Notes: generated from the sequence alone by a model not told the origin. DNA of 64,000 nucleotides from Sipunculus nudus (GCA_026874595.1 CM049317.1:13632882-13696881), one strand, 5' to 3'; shown: positions 50,636-62,664, counted from the first letter of the stretch. Program-made: numbers and translations.

Positions 50636-50970
50636 TATTCAGATATCAGTGGGGGCGGTGGTGAAATGGTTAAGGTGCCGGGCTCATGATCGAGAGGTCG
50701 TGAGTTCGAATCTCGGTCAGACCCACACCGTGCCAAGACCCTTAGGCAAGCTCCCAACCGCAAGTGTGCCTCTGTCCACCCAGCAGTAGAAATGGGTACC
50801 AGTAAATACTGGGAAGGTAACCTGTGATGGCCTAGCATCCCATCCAGGAGGGGTCTAACTCCTAAGTCGCTTCACGCTACAGAAACCGGGATAAGCTCCT
50901 GCCTGATGAGCCATTAGGCTCGGGTGAAAAAGCCCAGCAGACTTTACCTTACCTTACTTATTCAGATATC
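50636..50970 (+). mobile_element. tRNA-derived SINE with L2/Meta-like tail, 12-bp target duplication
   Basis: TATTCAGATATC stands at 50636-50647 and 50959-50970. The insert (50648-50958) starts with a tRNA-like head: an A-box-like GGTGAAATGGTTAAGG and a B box, GAGTTCGAATCTC. It then has a body with CCAAGACCCTTAGGCAAG and GTAACCTGTGATGGCCTAGC, which resembles the conserved 3' domain shared by many marine-animal SINEs and L2-type LINEs. It ends in a TTACC repeat tail. The perfect flanks suggest a fairly recent insertion. Confidence 0.9.
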
Positions 50971-51337
50971 TGTTGTCTTGTAATGGACCCTTCATGAAAA
51001 AAAGTCAGAAAACACTGATTCCACAACACACAGACTGTTCATTTTGTTGTTATCCATATGTTTTTAACATTTTTGGGAGGGCCCCCCCCCTCCCTAATTA
51101 TCCAGACACATTCAGTTAAGGACAGTTAATGGTGGTTCAGACCAAACTGAGTTTTGCAAAGGGCGTTTTGTAACTAGTGACATTTTAACTTCCACACATA
51201 TGAAACCAACCATCTTATGGTTTGTATGGTTTCTTCTGTTTGTCAACTTTGGTGCAGGTAAATATTGACTAACAAACTTATACATTTATCACAAAGTCAT
51301 TTTAATTAGTTTTCTTAACAGGGATTACCTACATTTA

Positions 51338-51375
<38 letters not shown>

Positions 51376-53000
51376 GCTGAATAAACAAGAAAACTCATAA
51401 ATTCCACAGTAAAGGTATGTGTATAGCCGGCTTTAAAAGGTAAACATGAAGATGATATAAAACCATATGTTCATTGGTGAAAATTACACATTCATTTAGA
51501 ATGTATTTACATACTGTATGGTGTTTGTTAATTTTTGTTGCAGTTAAAGAGCCAGGTTTCTATCAGTTGATAAGTATTATTAAGTATTAATTAAGATTAA
51601 AGGACATATAAATATTGTTTTACCATTACAAATCCTGAAACATTTTATACATACATCTTGGTAAATATCTGACAAAAGTTATCACTGGTCAACAAAGAAT
51701 TTTTGGACTCTAATAACTTGGCAACAACATAGGAAATGGGGAAAATTCTAGATTTTCCTGAATTTTTTCCAGTGTTATAAATAAAGAAAATTGCATTGCA
51801 TTAATTAAGTCTTTATGAGAATATCAGAAAGTGCATATCATAAAATTAATCTTTGTTTTAGCCACATCAGCTCAAGATTTGAATTTTCTTTCCATATCCA
51901 ACATGAATGATAATACCAAATTTCTCAACTAGATGTCTCAACCAGTGGTTGTTCATAACCTGTACTCCAAGGACATTTACAAAATGGGGAAAAATGTCTT
52001 CTTTATTCACATCCAGAAAAAATATAAAATTTGACAACCCACTCTTTAGCTGAAGGCTTATCTGCCCACAGACTTATATACAATTATTGCAATTTCATCA
52101 ATAAGTTTTTTGCCTTCTTGAAGCTAGTAAAAACAGGGAGACTGATAGACACGTGAGCAGGTCACGTTTATCCAACTAGGTGGGTGGAGCTAACTAATCA
52201 TACTTAAAATATGTTCTCCTTGACATACACTCGTATCTCATGTCATGAATAATACGGATAGTCCAGTTTATTAAACATATTGTTTGTATCTGATTAATTT
52301 TCTTGAGGGTTATTTTCATCCCACCCCCACCTAGAGAAGCATTCAGATTAAACCATTTAACATTTTCTCAAAGTTATTTCTTAACCACACGTGTTTAGAG
52401 TTTTTCCACTGAACTGGAGATAATTGATCACTATACATAGTGCCACTGGTAATATACAAAAAAATGTTCAGATTCTGTTGACGTTTCACCTTTGTCCAGC
52501 GGAATACAATCAGTTTATTTAATTTTATGTGTTGGTGGACTCGCAGCCACTGAGATAATCTGTTGTCATGGCAACCATTGTGGGAGATGAAGAACTAATC
52601 AGTGAGTGGCAGGTACTGATTGTACTGTATTAGTTGTCACGTTTTGGAGTAAACAGAAATAAACTGATTTCCTTGACGCCCTGTTAAACCAGAATGCTGA
52701 ACTTTTTGATTTGATGGATTCCAGTGAGTTTGACTAGAACACTTTTTAGACTTAATACAGGACTTACTGTAACATGGGATTTTAAGTAGCAGATGAGTCA
52801 GTTCCTGAAATATGGGTTTCCTTCAGTGTTTGTTTGTTAAACTTAAGTAATACAAAACGTTTCCAAGATTTATACTTATCAGATGCTGATCTTGTAAAAT
52901 GGAACTTGCTGGAGTAAATATTGTTAGGCAGAAATACTGCTGTATTTATCAATAGGAATATCAAAACAGGAAAACTTCAATTGGGCACACATGGGTACTT
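50971..53000. other. DARS1 intron 2, no gene seen
   Basis: AT-rich. It holds the (AT)n tract at 51340 and a C-rich run near 51083. Confidence 0.55.
51340..51373. repeat. (AT)n microsatellite
   Basis: An unbroken AT run of about 34 bp in DARS1 intron 2. Confidence 0.97.
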
Positions 53001-53107
53001 CTCTATTACAGACACCTCTGTAACAGACACTCTCTGTTAAGAGCATCCCTCTATTACAGACACCTCTGTAACAGACACTCTCTGTTAAGAGCATCCCTCT
53101 ATTACAG
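53001..53107. repeat. 48-bp tandem repeat, 2.2 copies
   Basis: CTCTATTACAGACACCTCTG begins at 53001, 53049 and (partly) 53097. The two full copies are identical over 48 bp. The ACAGACACCTCTGT core is itself nearly palindromic. Confidence 0.9.
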
Positions 53108-54284
53108 AATTACACATGGATCCCCCAGCACATATGTTGCCAGTTCCCTAGGTTGCTCCCCTTAACGTACATGCATAATGTTCAAACATTTTACTCATTT
53201 GTGTGTAATTTTAAATGTGTTTATGTGTAAACGTATATGTGTGTGTATATATATATGTATGTTTGTGTATATATATGTATATGTGTGTGTATTTTTTTTA
53301 TTACACATGTATTTGTTTTGTAGAATTTGTACTTATGTGAAGTTCGAGGAGAAGGATTAATATAGGGCGAAGCCCCGTTTTCTGATCCTCATTGCTTTTT
53401 CTGCAATAAAATATTCTTTTAACCAAAATTATTGATATACCACTTGTATATAAAAAGTATAGGTCTGCAGGTTTTCTCAGGTATAGCTGGTCTTAATCTC
53501 CAGTCAGTTCGGCTGAATTTTAAGGCCAGGATTGTGTATTACTGTTTATACCATTTCATAATTGGGATATAATCAGAGAACCAAGTGGTCATATATATTC
53601 TGCTGTTTATTGGAAGGCTTTTAGCTTTGCAAAGAGTGGACAATGTTGTGTTTCTAAGTGATGTAAATAGCAATGTGTGAGTGATAATAATCTTTATTAC
53701 CGGTAACTTGCTGAAACATGTAAATTCTAAGGTGTATAAACCTTAAACAGAATTGTTGTGTAGTCACTGAAAGTCCTAAGTCTGGTGTTTTAGTCTTTTA
53801 CTCACCATGACAACATGACTTTTAACGCTTTATAATATATACTGAAAGGGTCAGATCAAAATATTTGTGGTACTGGGTGGTAATTTTTTACATCGGAGGT
53901 ATGTATGGTCATGTTTTATTTTCTAAATAATGAAGAAAAAATGTTACACAAAATTTGTAGTGGCTAAGTTGGTGCAGAAGAACTGAAGTTTGAAGCAGTT
54001 TCAGCTTATTTTCCACTGTAAAGCTGAAGTGACAGATGGAGAGACAAACTTTCCTATTAGAAACCAGCCTTGTAATAAATAACACTCATGAATACATGCA
54101 AGTAAACTGTGAACGGAATATTTATTATTTTTCCCAGCAGAATAACATCATTTTTTGTTTTACCTGGAGGAAAATAACAGTATGACAAGCAAATGAAAAT
54201 GAAAAAGTACTGTTAGAAATGGCATGCTTATACTAGAATTGATCTGAACCTTATAGAAAAATTGTACTTCCGTCTCAGTGTCTT
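53108..54284. other. DARS1 intron 2, no gene seen
   Basis: A mixed (TG)/(TA) tract at about 53235-53292 encodes a spurious hydrophobic frame. The rest is AT-rich. Confidence 0.55.
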
Positions 54285-54755
54285 CAGTTAAAGGTGCCCA
54301 TTCACTGGCTTTTGGAAACAATTGTATGTGATTTCTGGCTTCTTCTGTGTATATAATAATAATCTAAAGGTAATTTTGGTTTTGAAAAGTTCTTATAATG
54401 CCTTCCTGAAGGATGTATGAACTTGTTTCTCAACAACCTGTTTGTAAACACAGCAATGTTGACAAACAGGAAAACATTTGACTATGTAAGGTGGTAGGTT
54501 GCAAATATGCACATGTAGAAAGGTTTCTTGTTGCAAAATGCCATTTGCAAAGTTCAGACTTATCTGACTTGCTGCCAGATGCCCTTGTTGACTTTTTTTT
54601 GTGCCTCCACATATTATAAACACGTTTATATAAACAAAACAAGCAGCCTGTGTGCAGTGATATCCACCTTTTCCGGCCTATTTTTTTATAAAACCTCCAA
54701 GGGACTGTCTTAAGTTTATAAAGGTCAGATAGGTGATTAGGCCCCTTTATTTAAA
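54285..54755 (+). repeat. 460-bp dispersed repeat, copy B (DARS1 intron 2)
   Basis: Same family and orientation as 36890-37350, with perhaps a fifth of bases changed by eye. The right end reads AGGTGATTAGGCCCCTTTAT. A fragment of the end motif (AAAGGTGATTGGGCCCCTTT) also occurs alone near 3571. Confidence 0.75.
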
Positions 54756-55212
54756 TTGACATCTTCTACATGTTACATTTGACCATTGTAATACTACCAG
54801 CTTGAGACAATAAGACAACAACAACATCATTCATCCATACTTGCTGTGTGACAATCATAAGAACTAGGAATTTCAAACATGGCAGCTTCTGACAGGAAAA
54901 GTAAAATTAGGTCATTGAGACCTACATTATCTGAATTATCAGACAACAATACAGGTTTGCAGTCATCAGAAAAGTTCAGTGGATAAATCTAATAAAGCCC
55001 TAGATTTTCAGTGAAGTCTGCATTGAATGTGATGAAATTGGGTATGCTTTATTGTTAGTCCTCAAGAGTTTTAAACTGCTGCACAAGACATGTGACACCA
55101 TAATAATTTTAAATGTTTATTATAAATGATAAATATTTTTTTTGCAGCAGGGTGCACTCTGTAAACATGGTTTAGTCTGTGTTACTTTAATATTTTTGGG
55201 TATTTTTTGCAG
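54756..55212. other. 3' end of DARS1 intron 2
   Basis: It contains two acceptor-like TTTTTTGCAG sites, ending at 55147 and 55212. Only the second gives the right frame for exon 3. Confidence 0.65.
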
Positions 55213-55390
55213 CAACAAGATGCGGCAGCACCAGAAGATGACTATGCAAAAGATTGCTATGGTGACATGCCCCTCATCCAGTCCCACAATCCTCCTGACA
55301 GGAAGCTGGAGAAAATCAAAGACCTGACAGGAGAAAATGCTGGCCGATCAGTGTGGATCAGGGCGAGAGTGCACACCAGTAGGAGCAAAG
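55213..55390 (+). CDS. DARS1: DARS1 coding exon 3, start of the anticodon-binding OB fold
   Basis: The acceptor is TATTTTTTGCAG and the donor is AAAG|GTAGGT. The exon encodes residues 48-106 and the first base of Gly107. It includes EDDYAKDCYG (residues 55-64), a family-typical linker, and VWIRARVHTSRSKG (residues 94-107), the first strand of the OB fold that reads the tRNA-Asp anticodon. An upstream TTTTTTTTGCAG ending at 55147 is a competing acceptor, but it would put the exon in the wrong frame. The last 36 bases of this exon are the first unit of the 42-bp minisatellite that fills the following intron, which is very unusual. Reading through the donor meets TAG at 55396-55398, so intron retention would stop translation two codons beyond the exon. 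Confidence 0.95.
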
Positions 55391-58300
55391 GTAGGTAGAT
55401 CTGGGCCAGGGTGCACACCAGTAGGAGCATAGGTAGATAGATCAGAATCAGGGTGTACACCAGTAGGAGTAACGGTAGACAGATCTGGGCCAGGGTGCAC
55501 ACCAGTGGGAGTAAAGGTAGGTGGATCAGGGCCAGGGTGCACCCCAGTAGGGTAAAGGTAGGTGGATCAGGGCCAGGGTGCACACCAGTAGGATTGAAGG
55601 TAATTGGACCAGGGCCAGGGTGCACACCAGTAGGAGTAAAGGTAGGTAGATCTGGGCCAGGGTGCACACCAGTGGGAGTAAAGGAAGATGGATCAGGGCC
55701 AAGGTGCACACCAGTAGGAGTAAAGGTAGGTAGATCTGGGCCAAGGTGCACACCAGTAGGAGTAATTGTAGGTGGATCAGGTCCAGGGTGCACATCAGGA
55801 GTAATGGTAGCTGGATCAGGGATAGGATGCACATTAGTAGGAGTAATGGTAGGTGGATCAGGTCCACGGTACATACCAGTAGGACTAAATATAGGTGGAT
55901 CAGGGCCAGAGGGCACACCAGTAAAAGTAAAAGTAGGTGGATCAGGGCTATGGTAACACCAGTAGGAGCAATGGTAGGTGGATCAGATCAAAGGTACACA
56001 CAAGTTAAAGTAAAAGTAGGTGGATCAGGGTCAGAGTACACACAAGTAGGTGTAATGGTAGGTGGATCAGGTCCAGTGTACACACCAGTAAAAGTAGGTG
56101 GATTAGGGCCAGAGGGCACACCAATAGGTGTAATGGTAGGTGGATCAGGTCCAGGGTACACACCAGTAAAAGTAAAAGTAGGTGGATCAGGTCCAGGGTA
56201 CACACCAGTAGGTGTAATGGTAGGTGGATCAGGTCCAGGGTACACACAAGTAAAAGTAGGTGGATCAGGGTCAGGGTACACACAAGTAAAAGTAAAAGTA
56301 GGTGGGTCGGGGTACACACCAGTAGGTGTAATGGTAGGTTGATCAGGGCCAGGGTACACACCAGTAAAAGTAAAAGTAGGTGGATCAGGTCCAGGGTACA
56401 CACAAGTAAAAGTAAAAGTAGGTGGATCAGGGTCAGGGTACACACCAGTAGGTGTAATGGTAGGTGGATCAGGGCCAGGGTACACACCAGTAAAAGTAAA
56501 AGTAGGTGGATCTGGGTCAGGGTACACACAAGTAAAAGTAAAAGTAGGTGGATCAGGGTCAGGGTACACACCAGTAGGTGTAATGGTAGGTTGATCAGGG
56601 CCAGGGTACACACCAGTAAAAGTAAAAGTAGGTGGATCAGGTCCAGGGTACACAACAGTAAAAGTAAAAGTAGGTGGATCAGGTCCAGGGTACACACCAG
56701 TAAAAGTAAAAGTAGGTGGATCAGGGTCAGGGTACACACCAGTAGGTGTAATGGTAGGTGGATCAGATCAAGGGTACACACAAGTAAAAGTAAAAGAAGG
56801 TGGATCAGGTCCAGGGTACACACCAGTAAAAGTAAAAGTAGGTGGATCAGGGTCAGGGTACACACCAGTAGGTGTAATGGTAGGTAAATCAGGGCCAGGG
56901 TACACACCAGTAAAAGTAAAAGTAGGTGGATCAGGGTCAGGGTACACACCAGTAGGTGTAATGGTAGGTGAATCAGGGTCAGGGTACACACCAGTAAAAG
57001 TAAAAGTAGGTGGATCAGGGTCAGGGTACACACCAGTAGGTGTAATGGTAGGTGAATCAGATCAAGGGTACACACAAGTAAAAGTAAAAGTAGGTGGATC
57101 AGGGTCAGGGTACACACCAGTAGGTGTAATGGTAGGTGAATCAGGGCCAGGGTGCACACAAGTAAAAGTAAAAGTAGGTGGATCAGGTCCAGGGTACACA
57201 CCAGTAGGTGTAATTGTAGGTGAATCAGATCAAGGGTACACACAAGTAAAAGTAAAAGTAGGTGGATCAGGTCCAGGGTACACACCAGTAGGTGTAATGG
57301 TAGGTGAATCAGGGCCAGGGTGCACACAAGTAAAAGTAAAAGTAGGTGGATCAGGTCCAGGGTACACACCAGTAAAAGTAAAAGTAGGTGGATCAGGTCC
57401 AGGGTACACACCAGTAGGTGTTATGATAGGTGGATCAGGTCCAGGGTACACACCAGTAAAAGTAAAAGTAGGTGGATCAGGTCCAGGGTACACACCAGTA
57501 GGTGTTATGATAGGTGAATCAGATCAAGGGTACACACAAGTAAAAGTAAAAGTAGGTGGATCAGGTCCAGGGTACACACCAGTAAAAGTAAAAGTAGGTG
57601 GATCAGGTCCAGGGTACACACCAGTAGGTGTAATGGTAGGTGAATCAGGGCCAGGGTGGACACCAGTAAAAGTAAAAGTAGGTGGATCAGGTCCAGGGTA
57701 CACACCAGTAAAAGTAAAAGTAGGTGGATCAGGTCCAGGGTACACACCAGTAGGTGTTATGATAGTTGGATCAGGTCCAGGGTACACACCAGTAAAAGTA
57801 AAAGTAGGTGGATCAGGTCCAGGGTACACACCAGTAAAAGTAAAAGTAGGTGGATCAGGTCCAGGGTACACACCAGTAGGTGTAATGGTAGGTGAATCAG
57901 GGCCAGGGTGGACACCAGTAAAAGTAAAAGTAGGTGGATCAGGTCCAGGGTACACACCAGTAAAAGTAAAAGTAGGTGGATCAGGTCCAGGGTACACACC
58001 AGTAAAAGTAAAAGTAGGTGGATCAGGGTCAGGGTACACACCAGTAGGTGTAATGGTAGGTGAATCAGGGCCAGGGTGCACACCAGTAAAAGTAAAAGTA
58101 GGTGGATCAGGGTCAGGGTACACACCAGTAAAAGTAAAAGTAGGTGGATCTGGGTCATGGTACACACCAGTAGGTGTAATGGTAGGTGAATCAGGGCCAG
58201 GGTACACACCAGTAAAAGTAAAAGTAGGTGGATTAGGGCCAGAGGGCACACCAGTAGGTGTAATGGTAGGTGGATCAGATCAAGGGTACACACACAAGTA

Positions 58301-61300
58301 AAATTAAAAGTAGGTGGATTAGGGCCAGAGGGCACACCAATAGGTGTAATGGTAGGTGAATCAGGGCCAGGGTGCACACCAGTAAAAGTAAAAGTAGGTG
58401 GATCAGGGTCAGGGTACACACCAGTAAAAGTAAAAGTAGGTGGATCAGGGTCAGGGTACACACCAGTAGGTGTAATGGTAGGTGAATCAGGGCCAGGGTG
58501 CACACCAGTAAAAGTAAAAGTAGGTGGATCAGGGTCAGGGTACACACCAGTAGGTGTAATGGTAGGTGAATCAGGGTCAGGGTACACACCAGTAAAAGTA
58601 AAAGTAGGTGGATCAGGGTCAGGGTACACACCAGTAGGAGTAAAGGTAGGTAGATCTGGGCCAGGGTGCACACCAGTGGGAGTAAAGGAAGGTGGATCAG
58701 GGCCAAGGTGCACACCAGTAGGAGTAAAGGTAGGTAGATCTGGGCCAAGGTGCACACCAGTAGGAGTAATTGTAGGTGGATCAGGTCCAGGGTGCACATC
58801 AGGAGTAATGGTAGCTGGATCAGGGATAGGATGCACATCAGTAGGAGTAATGGTAGGTGGATCAGGTCCACGGTACATACCAGTAGGACTAAATATAGGT
58901 GGATCAGGGCCAGAGGGCACACCAGTAAAAGTAAAAGTAGGTGGATCAGGGCTATGGTAACACCAGTAGGAGCAATGGTAGGTGGATCAGATCAAAGGTA
59001 CACACAAGTTAAAGTAAAAGTAGGTGGATCAGGGTCAGAGTACACACAAGTAGGTGTAATGGTAGGTGGATCAGGTCCAGTGTACACACCAGTAAAAGTA
59101 GGTGGATTAGGGCCAGAGGGCACACCAATAGGTGTAATGGTAGGTGGATCAGGTCCAGGGTACACACCAGTAAAAGTAAAAGTAGGTGGATCAGGTCCAG
59201 GGTACACACCAGTAGGTGTAATGGTAGGTGGATCAGGTCCAGGGTACACACAAGTAAAAGTAGGTGGATCAGGGTCAGGGTACACACAAGTAAAAGTAAA
59301 AGTAGGTGGGTCAGGGTACACACCAGTAGGTGTAATGGTAGGTTGATCAGGGCCAGGGTACACACCAGTAAAAGTAAAAGTAGGTGGATCAGGTCCAGGG
59401 TACACACAAGTAAAAGTAAAAGTAGGTGGATCAGGGTCAGGGAACACACCAGTAGGTGTAATGGTAGGTGGATCAGGGCCAGGGTACACACCAGTAAAAG
59501 TAAAAGTAGGTGGATCTGGGTCAGGGTACACACAAGTAAAAGTAAAAGTAGGTGGATCAGGGTCAGGGTACACACCAGTAGGTGTAATGGTAGGTTGATC
59601 AGGGCCAGGGTACACACCAGTAAAAGTAAAAGTAGGTGGATCAGGTCCAGGGTACACAACAGTAAAAGTAAAAGTAGGTGGATCAGGTCCAGGGTACACA
59701 CCAGTAAAAGTAAAAGTAGGTGGATCAGGGTCAGGGTACACACCAGTAGGTGTAATGGTAGGTGGATCAGATCAAGGGTACACACAAGTAAAAATAAAAG
59801 AAGGTGGATCAGGTCCAGGGTACACACCAGTAAAAGTAAAAGTAGGTGGATCAGGGTCAGGGTACACACCAGTAGGTGTAATGGTAGGTAAATCAGGGCC
59901 AGGGTACACACCAGTAAAAGTAAAAGTAGGTGGATCAGGGTCAGGGTACACACCAGTAGGTGTAATGGTAGGTGAATCAGGGTCAGGGTACACACCAGTA
60001 AAAGTAAAAGTAGGTGGATCAGGGTCAGGGTACACACCAGTAGGTGTAATGGTAGGTGAATCAGATCAAGGGTACACACAAGTAAAAGTAAAAGTAGGTG
60101 GATCAGGGTCAGGGTACACACCAGTAGGTGTAATGGTAGGTGAATCAGGGCCAGGGTGCACACAAGTAAAAGTAAAAGTAGGTGGATCAGGTCCAGGGTA
60201 CACACCAGTAGGTGTAATTGTAGGTGAATCAGATCAAGGGTACACACAAGTAAAAGTAAAAGTAGGTGGATCAGGTCCAGGGTACACACCAGTAGGTGTA
60301 ATGGTAGGTGAATCAGGGCCAGGGTGCACACAAGTAAAAGTAAAAGTAGGTGGATCAGGTCCAGGGTACACACCAGTAAAAGTAAAAGTAGGTGGATCAG
60401 GTCCAGGGTACACACCAGTAGGTGTTATGATAGGTGGATCAGGTCCAGGGTACACACCAGTAAAAGTAAAAGTAGGTGGATCAGGTCCAGGGTACACACC
60501 AGTAGGTGTTATGATAGGTGAATCAGATCAAGGGTACACACAAGTAAAAGTAAAAGTAGGTGGATCAGGTCCAGGGTACACACCAGTAAAAGTAAAAGTA
60601 GGTGGATCAGGTCCAGGGTACACACCAGTAGGTGTAATGGTAGGTGAATCAGGGCCAGGGTGGACACCAGTAAAAGTAAAAGTAGGTGGATCAGGTCCAG
60701 GGTACACACCAGTAAAAGTAAAAGTAGGTGGATCAGGTCCAGGGTACACACCAGTAGGTGTTATGATAGTTGGATCAGGTCCAGGGTACACACCAGTAAA
60801 AGTAAAAGTAGGTGGATCAGGTCCAGGGTACACACCAGTAAAAGTAAAAGTAGGTGGATCAGGTCCAGGGTACACACCAGTAGGTGTAATGGTAGGTGAA
60901 TCAGGGCCAGGGTGGACACCAGTAAAAGTAAAAGTAGGTGGATCAGGTCCAGGGTACACACCAGTAAAATTAAAAGTAGGTGGATCAGGTCCAGGGTACA
61001 CACCAGTAGGTGTTATGATAGTTTGATCAGGTCCAGGGTACACACCAGTAAAAGTAAAAGTAGGTGGATCAGGTCCAGGGTACACACCAGTAAAAGTAAA
61101 AGTAGGTGGATCAGGGTCAGGGTACACACCAGTAGGTGTAATGGTAGGTGAATCAGGGCCAGGGTGCACACCAGTAAAAGTAAAAGTAGGTGGATCAGGG
61201 TCAGGGTACACACCAGTAAAAGTAAAAGTAGGTGGATCTGGGTCATGGTACACACCAGTAGGTGTAATGGTAGGTGAATCAGGGCCAGGGTACACACCAG

Positions 61301-62310
61301 TAAAAGTAAAAGTAGGTGGATTAGGGCCAGAGGGCACACCAGTAGGTGTAATGGTAGGTGGATCAGATCAAGGGTACACACACAAGTAAAATTAAAAGTA
61401 GGTGGATTAGGGCCAGAGGGCACACCAATAGGTGTAATGGTAGGTGAATCAGGGCCAGGGTGCACACCAGTAAAAGTAAAAGTAGGTGGATCAGGGTCAG
61501 GGTACACACCAGTAAAAGTAAAAGTAGGTGGATCAGGGTCAGGGTACACACCAGTAGGTGTAATGGTAGGTGAATCAGGGCCAGGGTGCACACCAGTAAA
61601 AGTAAAAGTAGGTGGATCAGGGTCAGGGTACACACCAGTAGGTGTAATGGTAGGTGGATCAGGTCCAGGGTACACACAAGTAAAAGTAAAAATAAGGGAT
61701 CAGGGCCAGGGTGAATGCCAGTTAAAGTAAAAGTAGGTGGATCAGGGTCAGGGTACACACCAGTAGGTGTAATGGTAGGTCGATCAGGGCCAGGGTACAT
61801 ACCAGTAGGACTTAATATAGGTGGATCAGGGCCAGAGGGCACACCAGTAGGAGCAATGGTAGGTGGATCAGGTCCAGGGTACACACAAGTAAAAGTAAAA
61901 GTAGGTGGATCTGGGCCAGGGTACACACCAGTAAAAGTAAAAGTAGATGGACCAGGGGCAGGGTGCACACCAGTAGGGGTTATGGTAGGTGGCTCAGGGC
62001 CAGGTTGCATACCAGTAAAAGAAAAAGTAGCTAGATCAGGGCCAGGATGCACATCAGTAAGGGTAATGGTAGGTGGATCAGGGCCAGGGTATATACCAGT
62101 AGGAGTAAATGTAGGTGGATCAGGGCCAGAGGACACAACAGTAGGAGTTATGGTAGGTGGATCAGGACCAGGATGCACACCAGTAGGAGTAAAGCCAGGG
62201 TGTATACTAGTAAAAGTAAAAATAAGGGATCAGGGCCAGGGTGCATGCCAGTTAAAGTAAAAGTAGGTGGATCAGGGCCATGGTGTACATGAGAAGAAAC
62301 AAAGGTAGAG
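55355..62310 (+). repeat. 42-bp minisatellite (about 160 units) derived from DARS1 exon 3 and its splice donor
   Basis: The unit is GGATCAGGGCCAGGGTGCAC followed by ACCAGTAGGAGTAAAGGTAGGT or variants. The first unit lies in the exon: 55355-55390 matches 55397-55432 at 31 of 36 positions, at exactly 42 bp spacing. Two later variants dominate: one ends CCAGTAAAAGTAAAAGTAG, the other CCAGTAGGTGTAATGGTAG. They alternate irregularly, and a few units are shortened. The exon-like type (ACCAGTAGGAGTAAAGGTAG) is kept at both ends and at the junction of a large internal duplication (58.6-58.9 kb). Because 42 is a multiple of three and the unit lacks stops, reading frames of 65 to 516 codons appear on both strands. 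Seen in the plus frame of the exon they read WIRSRVHTSKSKSR. I regard all of them as artefacts. Confidence 0.97.
55600..61650 (+). repeat. Tandem duplication of about 3.0 kb inside the 42-bp array
   Basis: Sequence from about 55.6 to 58.6 kb recurs 3,004 bp downstream. The 468-codon minus-strand frames at 56005-57411 and 59009-60415 differ at only three residues. In the downstream copy the offset grows to 3,088 bp by 61363, a gain of two 42-bp units. A six-unit (252-bp) internal copy is also visible at 60660-60899 and 60912-61151. The near identity means a recent event or an assembly effect. Confidence 0.9.
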
Positions 62311-62664
62311 TCTTTGTAGGATTAGTAAACTAAAATCATAGTTGTAGGTAATATCTTTATTTCATACATGTGTATCTTTTGCATACAAATTTCTCCTGTT
62401 GTCATTTTAAATATAAATGGTGTCACAAAGAATTAAGTGCTGCTGACTGTCAGTGTTAGTGGCCTGGTAACAGGATTCATCTTTCAGGGTAGGGTTTCAG
62501 ATGTGGCCAGGAAGTCTTGCTTTGAATGTTGGTTCTTGCTGCAATAGGGTGGTGACCATAAGCACTTCCACTGTACTATGAAGATTGATCAACTGCTTTA
62601 GTTACATAACATGTACCTGTCTTTGTTAAAAGATAAGATGGGATATATAGAAAGTATGTACGAG
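62311..62664. other. DARS1 intron 3 between the minisatellite and the foldback element
   Basis: No structure is recognised. Confidence 0.55.

Noticed and set aside
50690-50725. Functional tRNA gene suggested by the B box GAGTTCGAATCTC
   Set aside because: There is no paired acceptor stem, and the sequence continues into a SINE body with a repeat tail and target duplication.
55147-55212. Earlier acceptor (TTTTTTTTGCAG) as start of DARS1 exon 3
   Set aside because: From 55148 the phase-0 frame coming from exon 2 runs out of the AspRS frame. The acceptor ending at 55212 gives the conserved protein.
56751-58301. 516-codon plus-strand frame (VKVKVGGSGPGYTP repeats) and the matching minus-strand frames of up to 468 codons
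   Set aside because: They are produced by a 42-bp unit without stops, which stays open in several frames at once. No start context, promoter or non-repeat domain is present, and the array lies within an intron.
59009-60415. Leucine-rich minus-strand frame resembling a membrane protein (LLLLLVCTLDLIHL repeats)
   Set aside because: The hydrophobic look comes from translating the pyrimidine strand of the same minisatellite. It is a duplicate of 56005-57411.
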